Source: Deferribacter abyssi (GTDB lineage Bacteria > Chrysiogenota > Deferribacteres > Deferribacterales > Deferribacteraceae). From it: a stretch of DNA of 64,000 nt. Below, one piece after another: positions 7,499-15,436 of this stretch. The number at the start of each line of letters is the position of its first letter. Within the stretch, counting starts at the first letter, position 1. Below the pieces are notes generated by a model. That model had not been told where the DNA came from and ran no database searches. It saw nothing but the letters and a program-made list of their open reading frames with translations. The stretch is from assembly GCF_049472655.1 (NCBI RefSeq), contig NZ_JAQNCS010000005.1, positions 1 through 64,000 of the forward strand, written 5' to 3'. The position numbers were made by a program, and so were the translations under genes.

Positions 7499-8670
7499 AG
7501 AAGAAAAAGATTATTAAAATCATTATTATATCTTTCTTGTTATTGTTAGATATAATTTTTTTAAGCACAAAAGCAAAAGCTGACACAATACAAGAGTTTT
7601 ACAACGCAAACAGTAACTACGCAAATGAAAACTTTGTTAATAGTTTAAAAAACAGAACCCCTAATTATGATGAGAATTGCGTAAATTCTGATTGTCCTAA
7701 AAGTCAAGCGGATGCTGATAAATTTTTAGACTACGGAGCAACATTGACAGACTCCTGCACTGTTAATGTTTATGAAGAAACTAAGACGGCAGTTTGTGAT
7801 AATAGAACGGAAATTAAATATGAAGATGTAAGCGTAACGCAGGATAAAATTTTAGATCATATTAACTATGAGGCTACAACAACGACGGAAACTGTTACTG
7901 TATATTATTGTGATCCTAATGACCAAACATATCAATCAGCAACAGAGTGTTCTAATAATTGTTATACCACTTCACCATCAACTAAAAGTTATTTTTATTT
8001 TATAGATCTTCTTGGTCTTGAAGTCAAAGGTTATCAATTCCGAATATTTCTGTATTGTGGTATCACTAACAATAATGTGTATTCAAATTGGTTGGACACT
8101 AAAAATACATCTCAAATTACAACTGTGAGTTTAAAATGTGGACGTTATGGTAGTGCATACATTAAGTATGATCCATCTACTCAAGTTCTAACTGTTAAAC
8201 CATCGTGGTTAAATGTATTTTTTAGTGTTAAACTTTTTGTAAATGATAAAAAATGTTACTCTTATAATGGTCTTTTTATTAACTTAACTACCTGTCTGGA
8301 GTCAACATCTACAGCTTTTAGAGCTTACACAAAATTGTGGGGTAATCCTAATCCTAAATGGTCTCCCTACGAAATAAAAAAATCGATTGCATGTTCTATT
8401 CAACAGCAAATGATTTCAACTACGGTTCAAGAAGCAAAATTCTATTATATAGAACGACCATCTTCTTTTGATCCTTTAGTAAATTGTGTTCTTAATCCTT
8501 ATCAATGTATTGATAGCAGAAACACGTGTGTTACAAAAGACAGCGCTGGCAATTGTATTGAATATCAAAATGTTTGCTGGGAATACACGAGAAGCGGAAC
8601 ATGTGAAGAACAAATTAAGCATACCTACGTTGACTGTAATTATAATATAACATCAGTTCCTGTAAATTAG
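7483..8670 (+). CDS. Secreted Cys-rich TraN-like protein (possible split N-terminal TraN)
   Basis: A 395-residue exported protein: Lys-rich N-terminus plus hydrophobic stretch ending TKAKAD (signal peptide, ~33 residues), then IQEFYNANSNYANENFVNS and a Cys-containing region. Its C-terminal part has CIDSRNTCVTKDSAGNCIEYQNVCWEY split over about residues 345-375, which resembles the first mature segment of the next protein (CLDEETICVHYVGNQCVEYQ...). Start ATG 7483 follows GGAGGAA; an in-frame ATG at 7468 lacks a site. Placed between traU and traN, it may be an N-terminal TraN half or a paralogue that helps TraN in the outer membrane. Confidence 0.55.
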   Translation: MLSAIKKKKIIKIIIISFLLLLDIIFLSTKAKADTIQEFYNANSNYANENFVNSLKNRTPNYDENCVNSDCPKSQADADKFLDYGATLTDSCTVNVYEETKTAVCDNRTEIKYEDVSVTQDKILDHINYEATTTTETVTVYYCDPNDQTYQSATECSNNCYTTSPSTKSYFYFIDLLGLEVKGYQFRIFLYCGITNNNVYSNWLDTKNTSQITTVSLKCGRYGSAYIKYDPSTQVLTVKPSWLNVFFSVKLFVNDKKCYSYNGLFINLTTCLESTSTAFRAYTKLWGNPNPKWSPYEIKKSIACSIQQQMISTTVQEAKFYYIERPSSFDPLVNCVLNPYQCIDSRNTCVTKDSAGNCIEYQNVCWEYTRSGTCEEQIKHTYVDCNYNITSVPVN

Positions 8671-8679
8671 GGGTGAGTT

Positions 8680-10827
8680 ATGGTTAGGGTGTTAACAGCA
8701 ATTATATTTATTTTGCATTCTTTAGTTTTATATGCTTCTGATTGGCGTTGTTTAGATGAGGAAACTATTTGCGTTCATTATGTTGGTAACCAATGCGTGG
8801 AGTATCAAACAATTTGTAAAGAAGCTAAAAGAACAGTTACAAAGTATTCTGCTGGTTGTGATTTAAGCAATATCATGAGCATGATAAATCAAGAGCACTG
8901 CGAAATGGTGGTTACATGTAATGATCCGATTAGTGTGGCGGGAACATGTAAAAGAGGTTCTGGTTGTTATCCCGGCTATTATTATGATGATTGCCCTGAG
9001 GGATACGATTTGAGATATACAGGTAATATAACAGAGGAAGATTGTAGTCAATTTGGACAAACAGGAACAATTACAATGGAAGAATATGAATATGGTTTTT
9101 TCTCTGGGGGTAGCGCAATGACTTTAACCGGTGGCGGGGTAACTTGTCAAAAGTATTATAGCCCAAGACAAGATCCAAGTTGTGCAGAAAGGCTTGCTAA
9201 TGGAGAAAGACCTCCAGAGTGTTACGTGAATGAATGTGAACAACTAGAAAACAATCCTCGTTGCAGAAGGGTTGATGATTTAGGAACTACGCTATATGGG
9301 GATGAGCCCACAATATTGAATACTGATTGCGTTTGGATTATTGACCCTGTAAACGGTAGAGTTTGCACAACTGATCCTAATCAAATTGCTAGTCTTACAG
9401 ACGATAGAAGGCTCTATGATGTTCAAATAGAAAAATATGAGTGTGATAGCGCAGATGTTAGGAATTGTGAAAATAAAGAATATAAAATGGTTTGTCCAGA
9501 TGGAAGTGAAACACTATGCCAAAATAAAAAAGAATGTGTAAGATGGGTGCAAGAGACAATTAATGAGGTAAGTGAGAAAAGTTTTGTGCTTAACAGGAAT
9601 TATGCTGTAAAAGAATGTGTTAAAGGTTCAACAGGATGCTCTGATTTAAATAACAATTCCTTGTGTATTTATATTGGAGATAAACAAAAAAATATCACTG
9701 AAAGAATTAGGTTTATAAACGGTTGGGATGCTGACGGTAGTTCTAAAAACTGCTTTATTAATTATCGAGGTATATGTAGAGAAACAGGGCCAAACACAAG
9801 CAGTTGGAGTGCTTGCGTAAGCCAATTTGATAACAATTTATTTAATGCGGTAAAAGGCGTTTTTCCAAAACCTGTTGTAAACGTTGCTAACGAAACCAGA
9901 GTTGGTGGACTTTCTAATAAATCGAGCTGTTTCGGAGCAGGCAATGACGCTTATGACCAATATGTAGATGTGGATGTTACCTATACAGAAACATACGAAC
10001 AGTATTATTGTTATACTGACTATAACACAATTTCTGTTCCTTCAAATTGTTCTGCAACAGGTGAAGAGTTATGTATAGACTATCATCAAGACGCAAGGGA
10101 TTCAACTAAAGCGGTTTGCAGGCAAAAAGAGGTTTACTACAATTGCACTGAAACTGTTACAAGAGATGTTTGCGCTGAATATAATGAGGAAGTTGTATGT
10201 AATGATCAAGCGTTTTCAATACCCAACATTGAGATGAAAAACGATACTTTTACTGATTTCGGACCGGCAATGGGGCTTTTAGGTATGCTTGATGATATTA
10301 ATTCTATTTGGAGCGGTGAGTATCAATATTGTTCTTATGGTTACTTTGTAAATGGTTATGGAGGCGTTTATTGTAACAATTGTAAAGGAGAGGGTGGATT
10401 TTTATGTTTTAAAAAGAAACCTGAACAACAGAAAGCATATGAAATGAACAAAAAAGGGCTTTGTCATTATTTGGGAACAGAATGCACAAATAAAATAAGA
10501 TTGGGATTTGGTAGTATTTGTATTGAACACACTAGAAAATATTGCTGTTACGATTCTAAATTGGCAAGAGTTATTGTTGAGCAGGCATACATACAACTCG
10601 GTAAAAACTGGAATGAAGGGTGTAATGGCTTGACGGTTGATGATTTGAATAACCTTGATTGGGATAGAATGGACTTTTCAGAGATACAACAGGATATTGA
10701 GTCTAAAATCAAGTCAAGAACAAATAAGATTAACGATGCTTTAAAGAATAGAATAAGAACTTATTACACTGATTTTATGAATGAAATGGATCAAAGAGGC
10801 GTTCATCCGCAATCAACAAGCAATTAA
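8680..10827 (+). CDS. traN: TraN, outer-membrane mating-pair stabilisation protein
   Basis: A 715-residue exported protein with a signal peptide (about 1-20) and dozens of cysteines. The C-terminal region, HTRKYCCYDSKLARVIVEQ followed by QLGKNWNEGCNGLTVDDLNNLDWDRMDFSE, is the most conserved TraN signature. The central part (~170-560) is variable and Cys-rich. TraN contacts the recipient surface and stabilises mating pairs. The GGGGTGAG site precedes ATG 8680. The N-terminal Cys module resembles the C-terminus of the preceding protein, pointing to duplication or splitting. It lies 10-12 nt from its neighbours in the operon. Confidence 0.9.
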   Translation: MVRVLTAIIFILHSLVLYASDWRCLDEETICVHYVGNQCVEYQTICKEAKRTVTKYSAGCDLSNIMSMINQEHCEMVVTCNDPISVAGTCKRGSGCYPGYYYDDCPEGYDLRYTGNITEEDCSQFGQTGTITMEEYEYGFFSGGSAMTLTGGGVTCQKYYSPRQDPSCAERLANGERPPECYVNECEQLENNPRCRRVDDLGTTLYGDEPTILNTDCVWIIDPVNGRVCTTDPNQIASLTDDRRLYDVQIEKYECDSADVRNCENKEYKMVCPDGSETLCQNKKECVRWVQETINEVSEKSFVLNRNYAVKECVKGSTGCSDLNNNSLCIYIGDKQKNITERIRFINGWDADGSSKNCFINYRGICRETGPNTSSWSACVSQFDNNLFNAVKGVFPKPVVNVANETRVGGLSNKSSCFGAGNDAYDQYVDVDVTYTETYEQYYCYTDYNTISVPSNCSATGEELCIDYHQDARDSTKAVCRQKEVYYNCTETVTRDVCAEYNEEVVCNDQAFSIPNIEMKNDTFTDFGPAMGLLGMLDDINSIWSGEYQYCSYGYFVNGYGGVYCNNCKGEGGFLCFKKKPEQQKAYEMNKKGLCHYLGTECTNKIRLGFGSICIEHTRKYCCYDSKLARVIVEQAYIQLGKNWNEGCNGLTVDDLNNLDWDRMDFSEIQQDIESKIKSRTNKINDALKNRIRTYYTDFMNEMDQRGVHPQSTSN

Positions 10828-10839
10828 AGGGAGTGTGTT

Positions 10840-11403
10840 ATGAAAAGAGTTATATTTACTTTTTTACTGGTATTCGCTTTAAGCATAGCTTATGCCGATA
10901 CATATAAATTTCCTCAACCAATGATTAAGTATGACATGAAAGATATTATTGAGCAAACAAAACGTTTTAGGGAAATGTATAAAAAGTATGGAAGATACAA
11001 AAAGCCTCAATTAGTGTATTTGTATTCCGATAGCGTTCCTAAATCTACCATTGAGAATGTTTTTAAGCAAGCAAAAAAGATTAAATCCATTGAGTTTACA
11101 GGCTGTATGAGAGGTTTTATAGGCAACACTGCAAAAGATTTAAAAAGATTTATACAAAAGCAAGTAGAAAAAGGTAAAATAGACAATATTGAAGTGAGAC
11201 TTGATCCTTTCTTTTTTAGAGACTTGAATGTTAAACAAGTCCCTGCATTAGTTTATGCCCATTGCACGGAGCAACCAGTTGAGTGCGATTATGATTACAT
11301 AATCTATGGAGACAGCAGGTTGGATTATCTTGTTGACAAGATTTATGAGGCTTCAAAGGATAAGCTAATAGGTAAGGTGTTGGAAGAACTAAGAAATTTT
11401 TAA
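10840..11403 (+). CDS. trbC: TrbC, thioredoxin-fold pilus assembly protein
   Basis: A 187-residue periplasmic protein with a signal peptide (about 1-20). It has a thioredoxin-like layout without a CxxC: PQLVYLYSDSVPKSTIENVF, GCMRGFIGNTAKDL, then RLDPFFFRDLNVKQVPALVYA, where the cis-proline loop VPALV is typical of TrbC. TrbC interacts with TraW in F-type pilus assembly. SD AGGGAG precedes ATG 10840. The gene is followed by an intergenic box promoter and then by the IscB/omega-RNA unit that separates it from traF. Confidence 0.85.
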   Translation: MKRVIFTFLLVFALSIAYADTYKFPQPMIKYDMKDIIEQTKRFREMYKKYGRYKKPQLVYLYSDSVPKSTIENVFKQAKKIKSIEFTGCMRGFIGNTAKDLKRFIQKQVEKGKIDNIEVRLDPFFFRDLNVKQVPALVYAHCTEQPVECDYDYIIYGDSRLDYLVDKIYEASKDKLIGKVLEELRNF

Positions 11404-11409
11404 TATCAT

Positions 11410-11447
11410 AAAATACCACACTTTTGATTTCAATTTATTTCTATATT
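11410..11447 (+). promoter_or_regulatory. Box promoter 4 (omega RNA/iscB and traFHG)
   Basis: AAAATACCACA ends at 11420 and TATATT lies at 11442-11447, a gap of exactly 21 nt. Transcription would start near 11454, about 22 nt before the conserved HEARO RNA begins. That would give the omega RNA a ~20-nt 5' guide, and also serve iscB, traF, traH and traG. Confidence 0.6.
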
Positions 11448-11475
11448 TATCTTTAGAAAAAACAATAGAGGTGTA

Positions 11476-11750
11476 GTGTCACTCACCCCTCCCTTAAGGA
11501 AGGGGCTTGAGCCGTGAGGCTTGAGGGCAACTGGGTGATTAGGGGGCGCGGTAACGTGCAGCAGTTATGGCGGAGATGGTTTAACCGACACACCTCCGGA
11601 TGCTGCTCCAGTCCGGAGCTCTGTGGCCTGTCATTAAACAGAGAGGAAACTCTCAGTGTGGCAGGCTTAAAAACCCGCCATAACAATCCCGAGGAGCGAC
11701 TAACCCGCTTTTTGGCGGAGATAACTCCTTTTTGTTAGGAGTAATAGGGA
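11476..11750 (+). ncRNA. HEARO (omega) RNA of the IscB system
   Basis: This ~275-nt GC-richer stretch directly upstream of iscB has the place and character of a HEARO/omega RNA. It opens with a CTCACCCCTCCC...GGAAGGGGCTTGAG hairpin and contains CTCCGGA/TCCGGAG (about 11594-11621), a GAGAG-GAAA-CTCTC tetraloop hairpin (about 11640-11655) enclosed by CCTG/CAGG, CCGC/GCGG, and ACTCC/GGAGT before the iscB ribosome site. By family knowledge it binds IscB and carries a guide at its 5' end copied from flanking DNA. Short ORFs in both strands here are shadows of the structured RNA. Exact ends are estimated. Confidence 0.85.
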
Positions 11751-11756
11751 GGTTTT

Positions 11757-13031
11757 ATGGTAGTGTATGTTTTAAACAAACATGGTAAACCTTTGATGCC
11801 CTGTCATCCTGCTAAAGCAAGGATATTACTCAAGCAGGGTAAGGCAAAAGTTATTCAAAGAACACCATTTACCATTAAACTTTTGTATAGGTGTTCGGGT
11901 TATAAACAACCCGTAACTCTTGGTGTGGATAGTGGATATAAATATATTGGTTTATCCGCTATTACGGATAAAAGAGAATTGTTTTCTGCTGAGGTTGAAC
12001 TTCGTTCTGATATATCAAGGCTTTTACAGAAAAGAAAGGAATACAGGAGGGGAAGAAGAAACCGTCTCTGGTACAGAAAACCTCGTTTTCTTAATAGGGG
12101 AAGAAGTGAAGGCTGGCTGCCTCCGAGTATCCAACATAAACTTGACAGCTATATCAGACTCGTCAAAAAAGTGGCTAAAATTTTGCCGGTTTCAAAAGTT
12201 GTAGTTGAGGTTGCAGCATTTGACATTCAGAAAATTAAAAATCCATCAATTTCTGGTGTTGAATACCAAAATGGAGAACAGAAAGGTTTTTGGAACGTTA
12301 GGGAGTATGTGCTTTACAGAGATGGTCATACCTGTCGTCTTTGTAAAAACAAAACAAAAAACAAAGTGCTTGAAGTTCACCACCTTATTCCGAGAAACAA
12401 AGGTGGCACAGATAAGCCAGATAATCTCATAACATTGTGCAGAACATGTCATAAACTCATACACGAAAAAGGTATGGAATACGACCTTTTAAAAAGGTTT
12501 AATCCGCCCATGCAATTTAAAGCTGAAACTTTCATGACTACGGTTAGATGGAAAATAGTGAATAAGTTGAAAGAGTTGGGTTACGAAGTCTCTCATACTT
12601 ACGGCTATATTACCAAGTGTATGCGTATAAGTTTAGGGCTTGAAAAAACACGTTACCACGATGCTTTCTGTATAGCTGGAGGTAAGGATCAAAAAAGGTT
12701 AGGATATTTTTATTTCATCAAACAGGTTAGAAGACAAAATAGAAGCCTGTATAAGGCAAAACTGCTTAAAGGAGGCAAAAGAAAGGTTAATACAATAAAA
12801 GAGGCTTTTGGTTTTAGAAGATTTGATAAGGTATCTTATAATGGCATTGAGTGTTTTATATATGCTTTAAGGACAAAAGGATATTTCGACTTGAGAAAAC
12901 TTGACGGAGAAAAGATAAGTCCATCGGTGAGTTATAAAAAACTAAGGCTTTTAGAAAGAGCAAAAACATTTTTAATAGAAAGAAAGCCGCAGCTCCTCCC
13001 TGCCGTCAACGACAGGGTCTCCGCTGCGTGA
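11757..13031 (+). CDS. iscB: IscB, RNA-guided nuclease (Cas9 ancestor family)
   Basis: A 424-residue IscB. In order: PLMP domain (KPLMPCHPAKARILLKQGKA, residues 11-30); RuvC-I D58 in LGVDSGYKYIG; Arg-rich bridge helix (about 90-110); RuvC-II E151 in KVVVEVAAFD; HNH with zinc cysteines C193/C196 and C228/C231 and catalytic HH 208-209; and RuvC-III H301-D302 in TRYHDAFC. All key residues are present, so it should cut DNA with its omega RNA. Start ATG 11757 follows GGGAGG. No TnpA is nearby, so the unit would move by other means or by homing repair. It keeps the direction of the transfer operon and ends 13 nt before traF. Confidence 0.93.
   Translation: MVVYVLNKHGKPLMPCHPAKARILLKQGKAKVIQRTPFTIKLLYRCSGYKQPVTLGVDSGYKYIGLSAITDKRELFSAEVELRSDISRLLQKRKEYRRGRRNRLWYRKPRFLNRGRSEGWLPPSIQHKLDSYIRLVKKVAKILPVSKVVVEVAAFDIQKIKNPSISGVEYQNGEQKGFWNVREYVLYRDGHTCRLCKNKTKNKVLEVHHLIPRNKGGTDKPDNLITLCRTCHKLIHEKGMEYDLLKRFNPPMQFKAETFMTTVRWKIVNKLKELGYEVSHTYGYITKCMRISLGLEKTRYHDAFCIAGGKDQKRLGYFYFIKQVRRQNRSLYKAKLLKGGKRKVNTIKEAFGFRRFDKVSYNGIECFIYALRTKGYFDLRKLDGEKISPSVSYKKLRLLERAKTFLIERKPQLLPAVNDRVSAA
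12989..13030 (+). repeat. Terminal hairpin of the IscB element
   Basis: CGCAGC...GCTGCG encloses CCCTG...CAGGG around the last iscB codons. A GC-rich hairpin at the 3' end of iscB is typical of IS200/IS605-like element ends; the right boundary is probably within or just after 13030. Confidence 0.5.
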
Positions 13032-13044
13032 AAGGAGGAAATAG

Positions 13045-14013
13045 ATGAGGAAGGTTTTCGTTATTTTTATCATACTATTGTCAATAAATACTTTTGCTAC
13101 TGCTTTTAAAGAGGATGATCCGAAAAAAGGTTGGTTCTGGTATAAAGACCCTATTAAACAAAAAACTGAAGAAAAGAAAAAACAGGTAAAAAATGATAAT
13201 AAATCAAAAGAAACAAGGGTTACTATTATTAAACCACCATCCAAACAAGAAAAAAAGAAGAAAGTAGTAAATACAAGTCCCGAAGATTTTGAGTTTCCTT
13301 TAACTGACGAAGCTAAAAGAGTGCCTGTTATAGCCAATTTTCTGAAGAATCCTAACGAAGAAAACGCTAAAAAGTTTTTAGGTTGGCAGGCGAAATATTT
13401 TAATCATCTACATAAAATATCGAGAACTTTAAGAGACACATATCTCAATTACGGCGACATGGTTTATCCGCTTGAAGGTTATGCTGAACAGCCTCTCGCA
13501 GTGCCTATAGCGTCAAGGATGAAAAATAAAATTTATAAGGATGCTTTTGCGAAAGCAAGGGATAAGGTTGGTTTGCTTTTCTTTTACAAAGCAGGTTGTC
13601 AGTTTTGTGAGGCTGAAAAGCCAATCATAGATATGTTTGCAAGAAAATATGACATAGATGTTCGAGGAGTTGTTTTTAGTAAAGACGATGAAGACGACTC
13701 ACTTTCTTTTCCTACGAGAGTTGCTCCGGGATTGTTTTACAAATTTCAAATTACCTCTGTGCCAACGTTTGCGGTTTATTATCCAGAGAAGGATGTCTTT
13801 CAGGTTATAGCTAAAGGGTATACGCCGTTGTCAGCAATAGAGCTTAACTTAAAATCTTTCTTGTTACAGCAAGGTATTATCACAAAAGAGGAATTTTTCC
13901 AGCAATGGAAGGGTGAATATACTGAGATTTTTTATAATGTTTTATCCAAATCAGGAGTTAATCCTAACAATGTAAGTGTGTCAAATATTAACGTTTTAGG
14001 AGGAAATAGATGA
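13045..14013 (+). CDS. traF: TraF, thioredoxin-like F-type conjugation protein
   Basis: A 322-residue periplasmic protein: signal peptide (~1-21), a WFWYKDP motif just after (common in TraF), a Lys-rich linker, then a thioredoxin fold with FFYKAGCQFCEAEKP, giving C185-X2-C188, and a cis-proline-like SVPTFAVYYP. TraF helps fold disulfide-rich F-type proteins, which fits the Cys-rich TraU, TraN and TraN-like products here. AAAGGAGG precedes ATG 13045; the IscB unit ends only 13 nt upstream. It overlaps traH by 4 nt. Confidence 0.88.
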   Translation: MRKVFVIFIILLSINTFATAFKEDDPKKGWFWYKDPIKQKTEEKKKQVKNDNKSKETRVTIIKPPSKQEKKKKVVNTSPEDFEFPLTDEAKRVPVIANFLKNPNEENAKKFLGWQAKYFNHLHKISRTLRDTYLNYGDMVYPLEGYAEQPLAVPIASRMKNKIYKDAFAKARDKVGLLFFYKAGCQFCEAEKPIIDMFARKYDIDVRGVVFSKDDEDDSLSFPTRVAPGLFYKFQITSVPTFAVYYPEKDVFQVIAKGYTPLSAIELNLKSFLLQQGIITKEEFFQQWKGEYTEIFYNVLSKSGVNPNNVSVSNINVLGGNR

Positions 14014-15425
14014 GACGCAGTATAGCTTTTATATTGGCTTTGTTGATCTTTTCTAATTCTTTGTATGCCGGTATAGGCAATGCTTTGGATGATTTTATAA
14101 GCAGTAACGACGTATTGTCGAACATTAGTGAGCCGAGAAAATTTAAAGTAGGAAGCAATGTAGGTTTTTTTGGCGGATCAATGAGTGTAAGGTTAAATAA
14201 TACTAACCTGCCTCCTCTTGCGACTTTTAGGCCTCCAGAGTTAAGAGTATCCTGTTCAGGAATGGATTTTAATGCAGGTTTTTTATCAATCCTAAATATC
14301 GATATGATTGAACAGCTTTTACAGCAAGGTGGCGCTTCGCTAATGTGGGGATTGCTCATAGGTTTAGCTTATTCTTTGCCTACCGTGTCTCATGTATTTG
14401 AGCAGATTCAGAAATATGTTCGTTGGATTCAACAATTAAGCGGTAATGTGTGTGAAATTGGCAAAAAATTGGGTATGACCTTAGGGAGTCAAATAGCAAC
14501 TGGATATGAGAATAAAAAAATAGAAAAGGATATAGCAAGCGGGTCGGCAGGAACTACGGCTGAGGCGATAAAAGATATTTTCAGTGATCCAGATGACTAC
14601 TCTAAAAGCACCAGAGGGAATTTGATTTACGATGCCGTGAGAAGCGCTGGAATGAGTGATGATTACGCAAATTGGGCAATGAGCGCTTTTGGGACTATAG
14701 AGTGGTTTCCCGGTGATGGCAGTTGTAGTATAAGCGATCCTGAGAAGGTTAAAGTTACAGTTATTCCTCGTTATCCACTTTTTGAGAATATAGAGGATTT
14801 TAAAAATTTAGTGTATGGTGGCAAAGTAAGGTTTTATGATTGCGGTTCATCATGCTCTGTGGCTGGTTTTGTAAATGCAACATGTAACGATATGAGTATT
14901 CAAGAAGAAAATTATGCTGGCTTAAAAGATAATATTCGAGATTCTTTAGTTTCAATTGTTCAAAAGATAACTGTAGGGACAGATGTTTCAGACATTGAAA
15001 AGGAGACTATAGCTTTAGCTACAATACCAAATATTGCAGATATGATTATGTATTTAGCGATAATCTATTTAGATGATCCCGCTGAAGCTTTTGTGGAAAT
15101 TGAGCAACTATCAGAATATTATGCTTGGTGGTTAGTTGAGGCTTTTGCCGCTTACACAGAAAAAGCGCTCAGTTCAAACGCTGCGATTGCTTTGGCAAAT
15201 CATAGAGCACCTGAAAAAATCAATGAGGCATTAGATAGACTTAAAGCTAATTTGGCTTCGGTTAGGGGCGATATTCATAGATATTTTGCTGAACAAAGAA
15301 AAAAAGTAGAACAATTCTATAAAAACTATGAGGCTATAAAATCTTTAAAGAATGCCAAAAGCGACATTACCGCTGGAACATTTACGAATAAGTTTAATAA
15401 ATCCTTAGGTAGTTTAAGTTATTAA
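14010..15425 (+). CDS. traH: TraH, F-type pilus assembly protein
   Basis: A 471-residue exported protein with a signal peptide (~1-20). The N-terminal GGSMSVRLNNTNLPPLATFRPP block, followed by LRVSCSGMDFNAGFLSIL, is the family's strongest signature (GG...VR......l...rpP.....GCGGID.F.GgFsfi). A C-terminal coiled coil (about 400-450) is also typical. TraH is needed for pilus assembly and is a partner of TraF and TraU. The gene overlaps traF by 4 nt and is 11 nt from traG. Confidence 0.88.
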   Translation: MRRSIAFILALLIFSNSLYAGIGNALDDFISSNDVLSNISEPRKFKVGSNVGFFGGSMSVRLNNTNLPPLATFRPPELRVSCSGMDFNAGFLSILNIDMIEQLLQQGGASLMWGLLIGLAYSLPTVSHVFEQIQKYVRWIQQLSGNVCEIGKKLGMTLGSQIATGYENKKIEKDIASGSAGTTAEAIKDIFSDPDDYSKSTRGNLIYDAVRSAGMSDDYANWAMSAFGTIEWFPGDGSCSISDPEKVKVTVIPRYPLFENIEDFKNLVYGGKVRFYDCGSSCSVAGFVNATCNDMSIQEENYAGLKDNIRDSLVSIVQKITVGTDVSDIEKETIALATIPNIADMIMYLAIIYLDDPAEAFVEIEQLSEYYAWWLVEAFAAYTEKALSSNAAIALANHRAPEKINEALDRLKANLASVRGDIHRYFAEQRKKVEQFYKNYEAIKSLKNAKSDITAGTFTNKFNKSLGSLSY

Positions 15426-15436
15426 GGAGGTACTAG

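Noticed and set aside
11483..11738. Short ORFs on both strands (67 and 74 aa)
   Set aside because: They lie in the structured omega RNA; they have no ribosome site and no protein-like composition.
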